Shown: positions 34,600-46,982, numbered from the stretch's first letter. The stretch: 64,000 nucleotides of DNA from Diplocarpon mali (GCA_024741835.1 JAENRP010000115.1:3734-67733); one strand, 5' to 3'. Translations and numbers: made by a program. The notes: generated from the letters alone by a model not told the origin.

Positions 34600-35454
34600 C
34601 TATTCCCCGGTCAAATATCTACACGTCTTGGCCGCGTCGGCGACCCCGGCGAGCTCGAACAGCAGATCCTGCACCGTGAACTTGTCTGGTTTTCTCGTCA
34701 TGCGGCCCTGGTCATCTGTTTTCTTCTCGCCTTGGCCGTTGCCCTTCTTTCCCTTCCCGAGGAGCTTCATGACTTTCTTCACCCCGCCAAGCTTACTGAT
34801 GATGGTTTTGATCTTCAACATCCGCACCAGGGGTATCGCCATCCCCGCCACGCCCGCCAGCTTGATTGCACAGTTGATGCCTTTGACCAGCGGGTCGTCC
34901 ATCAGAGTCTTGGAGAGACACATTCCGCTGCCAAGCATCTCCATGAAAAGATCCCGAAAGGCGTCTCGTTCGGAAAGTCCGCGCTTGTCAGATACCTTCC
35001 CAACGTTCTTGAATACCGAGAAGGCGGACTTGAGATCCGACTCGACTCCCTCCTTGCTTCCCCGTCGGATCTTGACGACGAAGCCCTGAGGGGTAGCCGA
35101 AGCTCCACGTGCAGTTGCGGTGGCGGTGGCATCGGATTCATCAGTGCAATCGGCCACGTCGCTGGTGAAGGCGCTGAACGACGTGCGGTTGACAAGAAAG
35201 CTCTCGGGGATGAGGGATAGCGCCGTCAGGAAGGGTTCGATGACGTCCAGCTGCTGCTCTGATAGCGGGAGGCTCAAAACGTCTTGGGAATGTGTGGCAT
35301 GAGGGGAGGCCGTTCTGCTGCTCGCGGCCGAGACGGATGCTGTCGTAGTGGCGACTGATCCATTACAGTGAAGTGTTGTGGTCGACGCGTAGGCGCTCGC
35401 GAGGGTCATATATGGCAAGATGGTGAGGTGAAGGGGAAAAGAAGGGAGGTGCAT
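34600..35454 (-). CDS. Secreted, cationic protein of unknown function
   Basis: A single exon encodes 284 aa when translation starts at 35454. That start opens a hydrophobic signal peptide (MHLPSFPLHLTILPYMTLASAYAS), which the upstream in-frame ATG at 35499 would bury. After a Thr/Ser/Ala-rich section with possible N-glycosylation sites (NGS, NRTS), the mature protein holds a charged middle part. A striking segment follows at about residues 195-245: hydrophobic Gly/Ala helices (INCAIKLAGVAGMAIPLV) and then a Lys/Gly-rich amphipathic stretch (KTIISKLGGVKKVMKLLGK). Cysteines are few. I do not recognise the family. The combination could fit a membrane-interacting or host-directed secreted protein, but that is inference. 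Confidence 0.7.
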   Translation of the reverse strand: MHLPSFPLHLTILPYMTLASAYASTTTLHCNGSVATTTASVSAASSRTASPHATHSQDVLSLPLSEQQLDVIEPFLTALSLIPESFLVNRTSFSAFTSDVADCTDESDATATATARGASATPQGFVVKIRRGSKEGVESDLKSAFSVFKNVGKVSDKRGLSERDAFRDLFMEMLGSGMCLSKTLMDDPLVKGINCAIKLAGVAGMAIPLVRMLKIKTIISKLGGVKKVMKLLGKGKKGNGQGEKKTDDQGRMTRKPDKFTVQDLLFELAGVADAAKTCRYLTGE

Positions 35455-37792
35455 TTCAGAAAGTAGCTCAGAATCGAAGAGGGCACTAGATGGGTACAAG
35501 AAAGCTTCAAACCCTGGCTATGCAGCGGATGTAAAGAAGAGTAAGCTGACCCGATTCCAAGGAGAAGAGGCGACATTCTACGCGGAAAACTTGACTGTAG
35601 ATGTGTATTTGCGCCGCATTGGAAAACATTCCTCCCAGCGGCAGGCAATCGGCTTACTGCATGGGCTTAACTCCCATGCTATACGAGTCGATCTGAGTAA
35701 TGGTGGAGAGTCATCGTAAGCGAGATCATCCATCCCATTTCCAACGGATCCGCCTGTGGGCGAGTGCATCAGCCGAATAGCAAAAATATTTTGCGGAGGG
35801 ACAAAGCTTGGCCACGATATGGGAGGAGCCGATTATCGTCAAGAAGGCTGATATGCATTAGAAGACGCAATCGCATACGGAGGGCGTTGTCGGGGTTTTC
35901 TTGGCCGCCGCTTAGATATTTCTGTACCAAGAGGTTGAGGTTTATATCACCCGGAAAATACCCTACCACTTTTACTTGGCATATAGGGGTTGGTGATGGG
36001 TAAGACCGTTCCGGGCATCAGAGTTTCGGGCTGTCACTTCATATCATCGTAAAGTACATCTCTTCACGAGGAACCGACGGGAGAAAGTTCATTCGAGCAG
36101 ATACTCCAAAGCATCGTTGCGTTCGGCGCGGTATAACTATTACCCACCACTGGCTCCCTTGTCTCTTAGCTCGTAAAAGCTTACTTCGTACGAGATATAG
36201 AGTTCCCAATTTCTTCGGTAATCTGCTCGGCAGACGCGATATTACTTCACGTTCCTTGGAGTCACTCGACGACCGGGCCCGGCCGTTTCTGCCTGGTTTG
36301 TTTACTCCTTGCCCTCGAATCTGCCCTAATACTCATTTACAAACCTGATCTTTCCTATCGAAGAATGGGCATTTTCATATAATCCGGACTAGATTTGCTC
36401 GAAGAGATCTACCCGGGCTAGGTGGACTTTACAAAGCGTTTCAAAATCTTTGACACAGGCCAGCCTACGGCACTAATCGTAGAGCCCCGCCAACTATGGG
36501 GTGTATTCGTTTACTTCATATGTGGAGAGGAACTGCCATGGTGCCAAGATGCCCTCGTATCGGCTGCAGGATCTAAGGTCCATGGAAGCTGCAGCTCTTT
36601 GACGAATTTTTAGAGCGCATACCCACTTTCCGAGCTCTATTTTTCTTGTGAGTCTAACAAAGATTAAACACCCTAGGGAAAAGATAACAAAGATTAAACA
36701 CCCTAGGGAAAAGATCTGTCTAGTTCGGCGCTAGAAGGGATACCGCCGATACAACACTGCGCACCATGGAGTCGGGAGAGACCTTTCGAAGAACGACAAG
36801 CGAGTCTCCTACAGGATCTTGGTGTTCAGTGGAGGGATGTGAATTGTATTTGAATCACCCAAGAAGAATTGTACAAGAGTCACTATGCAGATTCCGGAAA
36901 ATTTTATAATCATTTTGCAGTGATCAACTGTCAAAAGTGTCCATTTTCAAAAACTACATGCTATAATACGAGTATGAATAGATAAACAAGAACTCTTCGA
37001 CGAGTTCTATTTCCATGTCGCTTTCATGGTCAGTTGGCCCCGAGTATAAGTCTCACGAGCCTTGTGGCTACGACGAGCATCGCGATCCAGAACCGGTGTT
37101 CGAATGGGGTAGCCTCTGGTGATGAGGAAATTTTGATGACCGCTATTAGTGACGGTTATACGTCAGGAGAGATATGATTCGCTTGAGAGTATGGGGACGA
37201 TAGAGAATCCGCTTCGGGCTTCGGACAGGACCTTGAAGTGCCAGAGAGGACGCATACTCTCGTTTCCCCTCCGAAAATGTATCTTGCACAGTAAAAATTG
37301 CAGTTAGAAGGATCTCCAGAGCTGTTTAGCTCTGGGTGACTCATGATGCGGTCTGGTGGCATACTGTATATATTCAATTCAATTGCTATGGGTACGCTTG
37401 TTGGAGCTTAACGAAATCCCGAGATAAGGGCGTCAAGCTTACTCTTACAGTAGCCTGGGCCAGACCCCACAAAGAACGGATCTCGTCTGGTCTGGGTTCC
37501 AAAAGGTCTGCGAAGAATGAAAATCTATTCTTTGCAATATCAACGCTTTGCCAGCTTCTCATTGCTCTGCCACCGGATCTATTTATCCGCTGCGTAAACA
37601 AGTCTTTGTTATACAAAGCTACTAGAGCTCTGCAACTTCCGAGGCCATCCCCGCATATTTCAAAATCATTGAGGCATTCTATGACTCGGAGGGTGCGTAT
37701 TCTCCATTCTACACGCACTAGATAGGATAAGCAGCGCTGATTCTGCGACAGCTTATATTTGCGTTCCTTGCGATACTGGAAGACGGCGCGCC
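35455..37792. other. Gene-free region
   Basis: No gene is visible. A 30-bp direct duplication lies at 36656-36715. The stretch is somewhat AT-richer than its neighbours from about 36000 to 37400 and may contain old repeats that I cannot classify. Confidence 0.5.
36656..36715. repeat. Perfect 30-bp tandem duplication
   Basis: A 30-base unit starting AACAAAGATTAAACACCCTA and ending GGGAAAAGAT occurs twice back to back without a difference. It is a recent local duplication with no evident function. Confidence 0.95.
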
Positions 37793-39430
37793 AAGGTTTA
37801 AACCAGTTCACTACAACCTCCGAGCTGAGCCACACTATGCCAGTGCAACTTTCGATGGCTCGACAGCCATCGAGATTCAGATTTGTAAAGCCATATCAGC
37901 CATAACCCTACACGCATACGAGCTTGCCATTCGAGCCGCAACACTTGGTGACAAAGACGGCCATCACATATCGATCTCACACGCTTAGACAGATGATGTG
38001 CTCCAAAATTCTACAATCCATTTCACACAAATAATCCCTGCCAAAACGCACTGTTTTCTACACCAAACTCTCTCTGATCCTCTCACCAAGTCTGGAGAGG
38101 GTTTTCGCTTCACGTGTGGGCCCGCTTCGCCGATGGCATCGACGCTCCTGGAGCCTATGAATGCCAGGGCATTATTTCCATGTTTCGATGAGCCATGCTT
38201 AAAATCGACTTTCAGCGTAGCATTATTATTTCCTGGCCATCCGAATGTCTAGGCAACACATCGGTCGGATCCGAGAGCCAGCCCTCCGAGGCCTCACGGG
38301 AAAAAAGACCGTCAAATTCCACAGAACCATTAATACCCACCTATCTCCTAGCATTCGCCATTGGCGGTTTCAACATGATCGAGAACGACGACTTTCGGAT
38401 TCCAACCAGAGCATACCCTCCTCGCATCTACGACATGGAGAACTGCCGATACGTTCTCGCCATCGCGGCCAGGATGCTCGCAATCTATGAACAGACCTTC
38501 GCAATCGCTTGCGGCCTGACAGAGCTGGATATTCTGGCCGTACCCGGCAGTGTGGGAGCCATGGAGAACCGGGGTCTGATAACAATATCTACCACAGTGG
38601 TATCCATCAGCCCGGTTAGCGCGGCTCCCGAAAAGCTCTTCTGCTCTCAGCTGATCGCTCACGGACTGGCGCACCAATTCTTCGGGAATATCATTACCGT
38701 CTCTTCCTGGGAGCACTACTGGTTCAAAGAAACACTCGCTGATTAGGCCGAAAAGACCGCCCGTGAGACCCTTGCCCATATAGTATCAGCGCCGTGGCAG
38801 GGTTTCGTCGCGGACCAGATGCAGAAGGCTCTGGCGTTTGACCCTGGTGGCTTCAGTCACGCGCTTGAGATGCCCATTGATTGGAAGAAGGCTCCGAGTC
38901 TTGACGATCTTACTTATGGGAAAGGGTGCGCCGTGGTGAGGATGATCGCCAGACATGTTGGCAAGGAGCCGCTCCTGCAGGCAGGATTTGGAAGAATTTC
39001 TACAGCAGCGTGCGTATGGGAGCGCCGATCCTGATGATTTGTGGGCTATTCCGAGCAAGTCAAGCGACCCTGATACTGTCGCACCATCTCCGTTTTCGCC
39101 TTCTGCATCCGAAGACACTGTTCTCCACCCGCTGTTCCTCGAGATCCTAACACGCATTAGTACCATGAAAGAGGCTCGAGACGTGAGGTCGAAGACTATC
39201 GAGGTGCCTCTGGAATTTTGCAGGATAAACTCCGGCTTCACGAGCCTGTACCGTGTCGCCTATCCCGTGTCAGGTCTACGGAAATTCAGAGAAGAGGTCG
39301 GGAAAGGGACTCTGTCAGTCGAAGACCGGATCGGGCTCGTCTCCGAAACGGCAGCACTCGCATTCGCAGGACATCTGTACGTGCCTCAGCCCCCCTCAGT
39401 CTGTCACGGAAATTTGAAGGCGAGGTGAGG
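37793..39430 (+). pseudogene. M1-family zinc aminopeptidase pseudogene
   Basis: Sequential frames spell an M1 aminopeptidase: FKPVHYNLRAEPHYASATFDG (N-terminal beta domain), NARALFPCFDEP, IPTYLLAFAIGGF, GAMENRGLITI (family GAMEN motif), AHGLAHQFFGN, EHYWFKETLAD, YGKGCAVVRMIARHVG and finally INSGFTSLYRV with LSVEDRIGLV. The copy is broken by an in-frame stop near 37986, at least two frame shifts between 38220 and 38345, a stop near 38744 and another frame shift near 38985. The zinc motif HExxH reads HGLAH, so the catalytic Glu is Gly. The gene is not AT-shifted, so decay was by indels and ordinary substitution. Gaps between fragments are too short and lack splice signals, so introns do not explain the breaks. 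No continuation is clear beyond 39430. Confidence 0.88.
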
Positions 39431-40429
39431 TTCCACGTTGGGAACGTTATCGCCGCCCCTTTGCAGGAGAGCCTGCACAGCGAGGGCTCGAGCGAGAGCA
39501 TCTCCCCTGCTTGGAGCGCGGAGGGGACCAGCCCGCAGGCGCGGCTCGCTACTGATCTGCCGGCGCCGGGCACAGAGGCCGAGGAGTGTTTCGAGGGCGG
39601 GCTCGCGCTTCGTGGCTGGAGAGCGACCGAGGGGACGTGGTGGGCTGGCCGCAGACGAACGGGTCGGACCAGCGTGGCCCGGATGGGCGGCAGCGCGCCG
39701 TGCATCCGATGAGAGACGCTCTAGAACGCCTGGCATGCTGCGGAGGCGACGCCGATCTCGCTTACAGTGTGCATCCAGAGGCTCGCTTATTTCAGGGGCT
39801 CGCTTCATGCGCTTGCGCTAACCTGGCTGCGCCTGAATTGGGGACATGTGCCGATGAAGACGGAGCACCATCATGCTCACGCAGCATCGGAACAGCCTAG
39901 GCGGGGTGCGACGCGGCTGGGTCGAGACGTGAACCAGGCTCTGGCTCCTGCGGTCTTGAGATGCCATGAACAAAATCAACTAGATGGGAAATTAGCCCCA
40001 GAGCAGTCAACCGAATTTTGGTTGTCGCACGACGCGTACCGCTTGATCACGAGTAGATTCTCTCCGAGTTGTTAGGGTCCCTGATGATCTGTAGAGCTGC
40101 AAAAGAAGCGGGTTATCATGTGCTACTGCCAGGCGCGCATATGACGTTAGTATCTCTAGGGATATGTCCATTTACTCGGCTCTCTCGCATGCCTCTCTAC
40201 TCGTACATCCCTCCCATACCTCTACTCACTTCCTTATTACATAAATGGCAATGAAAATTAAGAACTCCTGCCCATCGACGTCAAAACCTGGATTCTAACA
40301 AATCTAGCCGATCCCGCACACTTTCACGCAATATTAAATGAAAGGTCCAGGGGTCTGAGTGGGTTTTTTGTACATAGGAAAGTGCCAGAGATTGACCGCA
40401 AGCTGTAGGGTGTCGAAGAGACGGGCCGT
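39431..40429. other. Remnant DNA downstream of the aminopeptidase pseudogene
   Basis: GC-rich to about 40050 with open frames on both strands. It may hold the decayed C-terminal part of the M1 gene, but no motif is readable. The last 170 bases are AT-richer and form the laccase 3' flank. Confidence 0.4.
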
Positions 40430-42255
40430 TTACACGCCGGAATCGTCCGACACGACGCCGGAGACGGCGACGTAGGCGTTCCAGGCTGCGCAGGTGGAGT
40501 TGAGGGTATCGTAGTTGGTGAGGGCATTGATCTCGTTGTAGCGCTCGACGAGCTGCAGAGCGAAGCCCTCGGATGTGTGCCATCCGATGTGGCAGTGCAT
40601 GAGCCACGCTCCGGGGTTGTCGGTCTCGAAGGCGATGACGAGGTAGCCGGAAGAGGGGAGCATGGCGACGTCGCGGCGGGGAGGGTTCTTGAGGGTCAGG
40701 CTGACGCTGGTGTCGTAGGTGCCGACGCCTTGGGCGATGATGTAGAAGTCGTGGCCGTGGAGATGGATCGGGTGCGGGACTGCCTGCTCGGTCTCGATGA
40801 TGAAGTAGACCCATTGGCTGTCGGTTGGGAGCTCGATCACGTGAGAAGAGGTGGTCCAGTTGGTCCGGTGATCCCAGATCTGGAGAAGTGTTGGGTCTGC
40901 CCATTCGACTTCGAAGGTAATTCCGGCCATGTACCACTTGAACACGTTGTTGCTTCTTCCAACCGTGACGGCGAAGTCGTCGCTCTCATCCTGGGTGGAT
41001 ACATCCTTCGGGGCATAAGGTACGAGACTCGTCATAGCCTCGTCGTCGCAGGTATCGGTGTATGTGTAGACAGAAGTTGTAGGGTCAGAGGTAGAATTTC
41101 CGTCATAGCGGAGTATGCCCTTGATGTTTTCGGGATTTTCGTTGTCGGAGCAGGCAACTTGCGGGATGCTCCGGATCCAGTAATCTCCCGAGGGCTGGTT
41201 GGCAGTCAGAATGATGTCGTATCGCTCGCCCATCCCGATAGAGAGCATAGTTGTTTCGTAGGGAACGATGGGAACAAGATCCATAGCAATGACAGTGAAG
41301 TTGTGGTTGTCGATCATAAATTTCCAGTGCGTGTCAACTAGTCGGCAGAGTCAGCTTTGTTTCATCCAGTGTTTTGGGGATTTGGGCGCGTGGATCTCCG
41401 AGTCGGGCTCCCAGTAGGGAGTAGGGGATTGTCACCCTCGTGGGACCCAGCATCTCCAGAAACCAGGGCAATCGAATGGGATATGTACGTACTCGCGCCG
41501 TTGACCAGTCTGATTCGATAGGTCTCTCCCGCGGTGACGGTGGTCTCGAAGCGAGAGCCAAGTTCCCCGTAAACATTGGTCCCGTTGATCAGGCCGTTGT
41601 CCAGAGTAGGCGGACCGGAAGTCTGCGCTGTGTGGTACATGGCGTCGGCAGTCTCATGGGTCCAATCGTTCAAGAACATGACTCCCAGATCGTGTTCGTA
41701 GTTTGCTGAGGCGGGGCCGTTGATAACGATCCCACCAAGGACTCCTTCCCACGCTTGGAGGGCGAAGTGAGAATGGTACCAGGTCGATCCGTATTGGGTC
41801 GCTCTCCATGTGTAGACAATGGTTTCGCCAGGAGCAGTGGGGCATTGGGTGATGGAAGCGACTCCGTCCATCTGGTTGGTGAAGTTCTGACGGATACCGT
41901 GGAAGTGAAGACTGGTTCCGTTGTTCTCCAAGCCATTATAGAGAGTGACCTTCACCGTGTCACCCCAATCGGCGAAGAGAGTTGGACCGGGGAATGTCCC
42001 GTTGACAAGCAAGACCATTCTGGAGACGCCGTCGAGGGCGGCGGTCGTGTTGGTAAGTTCGAGATAGTACTCCCGCGTGACTCCGGTGTCAGGAACTACA
42101 TTGTAGTAATCGGTCGACAAGTCGTAGTCACCCCAACAGGAGCGTGCAGTGGCTGAGTGGACACAACCCTTGCCGTCAGGGTTGCTGGCTTGAGCAAGTA
42201 CAGAAGTTGTGGCCCACAGACCTTGGAGCCAGGTTCTCAACGATGGGAGGCGCAT
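40430..42255 (-). CDS. Laccase (multicopper oxidase), secreted
   Basis: Exons 42255-41493 and 41337-40430 are joined across a 155-nt intron (GTACGT...CTGACTCTGCCGACTAG) to give 556 aa. A signal peptide (about 20 residues, ending near VLAQA) is followed by three cupredoxin domains. The four copper motifs are all present: SLHFHGIRQ, GSTWYHSHF, HPIHLHGHDF and HCHIGWHTSEGF. They supply the type-1 Cys-His pair and the trinuclear-cluster histidines. The residue ten after the Cys, axial to the type-1 copper, is Phe. The protein ends in DSGV, the C-terminal plug typical of ascomycete laccases that enters the oxygen channel. Many NxT/NxS sites (e.g. NGT, NTT) suggest heavy glycosylation. It oxidises phenols with reduction of oxygen to water outside the cell. 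All catalytic residues are intact. Confidence 0.95.
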
Positions 42256-45200
42256 GGCGAGAGATTAAATGGAAAGCAGACAAATGGAACCAAGAAAGTA
42301 AAGAGACGAGGGAATGCTGGGACCGAAGACGGAGGAGGAGAATGATGAGGGATAATGAGGAGAATTGAGAAGATATCTTGTTCATCTATATACGGTCTTG
42401 AGTCTCGGTGTCCACCTCGACGCCGCCGGATCCACGGGAGGAATCACTTGCTTGTACGACGAGGACCATATTGAGGAGCACTCTGAAAGATCGATGCGCG
42501 GTCCACAAGTCCACAATACAAAATAAAGGACAACCGAAAATAACGGCCCTCTGGCAGAAGAAATGCAGAGCGCTGGTACCCTTGTTTACGCTCTCGCTAG
42601 TCCACTGTGGGTGTTCCTTTTTGTGGGAGTGGGGAGACGGCTTGACATCGAGCTATAACACAGCACCTCTCTGTTGATAACCGACCAGCCCGGCGGGAAG
42701 CGCGCGGGGAGGTTTATCTGTGGTGGATAACTGGTGCCCACAAGGTCCGATTTCGAGAATAGGTTGCCCGCGAAGGATTCTCGTACGTGGAACTCGCCAC
42801 AAACTCGAGCAATCTCGTGGTTGGGGTGCCAGTCTGAAGTCATGATTTTTCCAGGAATGCTGATTCTCCGCTTGGTCGATGAGATTGACCCTGCCAGTTA
42901 GCATCGGCTCGGGCTTGGGATACGGACAGGACTTCTTTTATTCGCAAGAGAACGACGGACACGGCTGGCCATCCGCGATTCACATCAATTCAAACAGGGC
43001 TTGATCTCCCCTGCGCCGGTGCTCTTCCGACGACCAGCCATCTACGGACCTCGTCGCAGGCCAATTGAAGCCCGCATGAGTCGATTCTCCAAGGGGGGTC
43101 GCGAGGTCCAGCTTACGTTGATTCGGGCTTCAACACGCCTGCGGCGCGGTGATTCCAAAATAATTCCTGTCGACAATTTCTGATGCTCGGCAAGATTTCT
43201 CATGTCGGGTATCGTAAAGGAAGATAAAAAAGCGAGGGGGGTGGACGGGGCGCTTGGATGCGAAAGTAGAGCAGACTACGTCGTCGCAGGCGTGGTAAAG
43301 CCCGCGTGCAAGTATACTAATCCTTGCAAACCTTTCTTGAGCCCCGCGTGAATTGACATTCATGCTGACCTTGGCTTACTACGCCTGCGACAAAGCACTT
43401 ACTGTACCTTGGTGTTGATGGCAAGATAGCTACAATGTTGGTGTGTGAATCCTCCGATATAACCCTTGCTATTCCGCCTCGGGTCTGAAGGTTGATTAGT
43501 TAGCTCCGCCTTTGTGACTGACAAACTCCAACGTCCAAATCAGGAAGACTGCTGTGAAGTTCATTGTCACAGGTCAAATAATTGCACTTGAGTGTTGACA
43601 GCAGAGGTTCCCAAGCTGGGATTTCAATAAAACGAAAATAGGTTCCCAGAGTCATGAAGATAGCTTTGGAATATTAAAACACGCCGGTTGCGTATTACGT
43701 CCTCACCAAAAAGGGGGGTCCGAAAATCTCCTATTGCTGTACTTACTACAGTAACAGTTGATTACCGCAGTAGAGCTCAAAATATGCGCTCCTTTTAGGT
43801 ACGAAGTAGATGTTATAGTTATAATTGTCAGGCAAAAGGTTAGTAACGTGCCCCGTGGGGAAATATCACTTCTTGAATTACTAGAAAGGTTTCGGAGGTT
43901 TACCTCGTACAAGCAATTCCGATTGCACTTAATCGCTACCGTAACAGCTCCACGACTACGGGGATATGGTTCGATAATTGCGCTCTTCTTACTCGTGAGC
44001 TGTGCTTCAGAACGGTGATTATGTATCAACCACTCAATTACTAGTGTATTAAGAGAATAAAAAAAATCGATTTTTAGTTCAGTCCACGAGCAGGAAACAT
44101 ACATGCCGCTCAGGGAAAACGCCAAGGCTATGCGTCAACACATCTTACCCGAGAGGATCTACTATTCAGCATACGAACTCTCTACGATAGATAATCCAGT
44201 AGCAGAATCACCAAGAGCCGCATTCTCTACACCTCTCTTGCCTCGCAAAAGAACCTTTCTCCAAGAAAACCAAGTCTGAGATGGTGCGACAAGCGAGCCA
44301 CATGGCGTGTGGTAGAGTTGGACTGCGGCGGGCAACGAAATCAGATGGAGTGTAGTGCGATTGATCCTCATTCTACAGTCATACAGTGGTGAACTTTCAG
44401 GCCACTTTTTTTTCCCGTCCTAGACAATATTGTTTACAAGTCAACTGTGATGTAAGAAGAGCTTTAAAACATGGATAGCCGATGGAGTAAGGAACGTGCA
44501 AGAAGTATGGTGTGACTTTGGTAATTATCATTAGAAATTGCGAGAAGAGCAAGACCTTGAAGTTCGAATTCCTAGGGCCCCCATTTTGACACAGGGTAAA
44601 TAAAGGATAACCGCTATACCACATTAGGCAGGTATATTAAAATCTTCTTCTGCCCCCCAGCCCCCTCTTTTTTGAATTATACATTCTTTTGCTAGTATAC
44701 TACATAGAGCATAGAAATCGATTCCAACTGTGGAAACATGTCTCTTGCATCGTCAGCTCGCGGCTCAGGGGCGGAGTACGAGTTCTAGAACAGCGGCGCA
44801 TGATGAAAACGAACGGGAGGCACTAAATGCCATGCAGTAAGCTTAACCAGGTCCAAAGCTTAGCCATTCCCCCTGAACAGTGAACACTCAAACCACTTCT
44901 GTGGTCTAACAAGAAGAAAAAAGACGAGAATATCAAGAGTGATGTTTAGGCGAAAGGATCCCGAGGCAGCGCATATTGCATATCTCATATCAGATCACCC
45001 CCCAGTGGGGGGTTTTTTTTTTGGTCTACTCTGTCCTTTATCTTTCCGAGAACTATTGCTGTTTATCTCTGTACTTGGCAACTTCAGAGCCGTTAGCTCT
45101 ATCCCACACATGTCCGATCTTTGTCGGAAGAATGGCATTCGTATCAGTGGTTTGCGCGAGCCGAGCTCTGACTAGCTATTGACTGGCGAAGGATCGAAGG

Positions 45201-46351
45201 GTGGCCTACGTAATGTAAACTCTATTCAACCCAGCAGAAAGCTACCCACTACTCGGAGCAGATGTGGGGATATACTATTAGATGAGGTTTTCTGCGGAGA
45301 TTGTCAGGTCACTTCTAGGTCCGACACAGTCCTATACTTACCACCGGCCTCTACTTTGAAATAGACACTCTGCCGAGGTGAGTCATGAGTAAGCGTTGGT
45401 AAGGCGGATGGACGAGGTGAGTAAGGAGGTCTAGATCAGAGCTGGGGGCGCTGAGAAGGCTGGGGTAAAAAAGCTTTCTCCCAAGCATAGATTATCCTTC
45501 TTTTTCAAGAGAAAGCTAGCGCCACGAGCACGATTGATGGTTCGAAAGCATCATTCCTGAGGCTGACATGTGTAGAGACCGCTTCTGCCAGAGGAATACT
45601 CCCTCGGCACACGTGCCGTCAAGGGAATCTCGAGAGCCCGCCTTTTTACTTGAAGCGAGGTCATACATACGTAGTATCCGCGTCCCGACAACCACGTGAC
45701 CAGCTGCCATAACCGAGCTGGACGGTCGCTTATCGCTATGGAAATAGAGTGGCCCCACCCGTCCACTCCTCAGGCCCGTGTTGACTCCAAGTTTAGTCGA
45801 GCCGAGCCTCCCATGTATAGCGGTCGTGGCAAAGGCTTTCAATTGACGCGGATCCCCGTGATCTCCCCATAAAGATTGGATCCGGTGAGCTTCGAACCTG
45901 GCACGATGAAGCTGTACCCAGCCAAGTTTCGGCACCGATTTAGACGCAGGGGGTCGCTTGGGGAACAATCCAGGCCTGGCCTGCCTTTGTTATTTATACA
46001 TACACTCACAGATGTATACTTGGAAGAAAGGACTACGCGTACAGGATCTCACTCCAGCGGACTCGGGATGGTCCAGAAAGAGTCCACGCGTGGCCTGTCA
46101 TTCCATGAGGGGCGGAGCTGGGCGGGACCGAAGCGGTTCCATCTTGAGAATATCTAGCTTTTTGCACCGTTGTATGTACAGGGGAGGCTTATGTGCGGGA
46201 GATAAGTATTGGGGCAACGCCGCACTTCGTGAGGACTATCTCTCATCACGTCTCGTCTCTCATCGCATCTCTCCACTTCCAGGTCTTCGGGTTTCCTTTG
46301 TTCAACTCTTTCGTCCACGTCCGAGCCGGCTTCCCCCTCCCCGCTCTCAAC
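42256..46351. other. Gene-free region of about 4.1 kb
   Basis: The first few hundred bases should hold the laccase promoter. From about 43400 to 45100 the DNA is AT-richer and contains one tRNA-like repeat (44556-44630). Open frames up to about 150 codons occur but show no domain, signal peptide or plausible intron. The last 150 bases before 46352 are C/T-rich and look like the 5' leader of the small secreted protein gene. Confidence 0.5.
44556..44630 (-). repeat. Short repeat with tRNA-like A and B boxes, copy 2
   Basis: The minus strand reads GCCTAATGTGGTATAGCGGT at the start and GGAATTCGAACTTCAAGG about 40 bases later. These resemble the A and B boxes of a tRNA gene at nearly normal spacing. 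The ends do not pair as an acceptor stem, so it is either a degenerate tRNA or a SINE head. It resembles the element at 10684-10795. Confidence 0.45.
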
Positions 46352-46982
46352 ATGTTGTTCCCTACTCCGATCGCCTCCTTGCTGGCATTGAGCTCTGTTG
46401 CTATTGGAACGAGAGTCCACCACAAGCGTGCTCAACAGTCTAATACCACCCTCTACGCCTATGCCGAGGGCCCGGGATACCCCGTCATCTATTCTGACGG
46501 TCAATGATGTTTCCTCCCTGACTCTGATACACCGCTGACAGGTAGAAGGACTCGCCTACTTTGGAAAGCCGGGCGAAGCCAACTCTACCCATAATATCCC
46601 CATCACTTTCACCGTGGAGGACGCGGATCGAAGCGTCCCCTGGACCATCGAACCCCACACAAACACAGTCAGCTTCAACGAGACGATGGCCATGTACATC
46701 AAACCAGTCCGCGGCACCTTTGCTCAGATCGGATTCGCGAGCCTCGATAATCTCCCTGCAGAATCAACCACCGCCGGCTTCACCTTTTACGGCAACAGCG
46801 TCGCCTACGGCGCCGATGAATCCATCATCGAGCTGACCTTCTGGGGGAACCAAACCTCCACCGACGGTGTCTTTGGCCTGTACTGGGACGCGCACTCGGA
46901 TAACAGGCCTTCGACAGCTTTCCCCGTCGCCCTCAGGAAGATCGCCCCAGTCTTCCCCTATGCCAACGAGGTGATATTCTAA
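46352..46982 (+). CDS. Small secreted protein of unknown function
   Basis: Exons 46352-46499 and 46546-46982 are joined across a 46-nt intron (GTCAAT...CTGACAGGTAG) to give 194 aa. A signal peptide (MLFPTPIASLLALSSVAIG) is followed by a dibasic KR at about residue 26, a possible Kex2 site. The mature part has N-glycosylation sites (NTT, NST, NET, NQT) and beta-rich segments such as ITFTVEDADRSVPWTIEP, AGFTFYGNSVAY and IIELTFWGN. It has no cysteine in the mature part, so it is not a typical disulfide-rich effector. I do not recognise the family. Similar Ser/Thr-glycosylated, beta-sheet-rich secreted proteins are common on fungal surfaces. The acceptor choice is set by the frame of LAYFGKPGEAN. 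Confidence 0.8.

Noticed and set aside
38195..39428. Several open frames that could be annotated as separate small genes
   Set aside because: Together they spell consecutive pieces of one M1 aminopeptidase, so they are parts of a single pseudogene.
45875..45920. GGTTCGAAGCTC, similar to a tRNA B box (minus strand)
   Set aside because: No A box at a workable distance and no paired acceptor stem.
45516..45968. 150-codon open frame on the minus strand
   Set aside because: No recognisable domain, signal peptide or splice context, and it overlaps unrelated frames of similar length.
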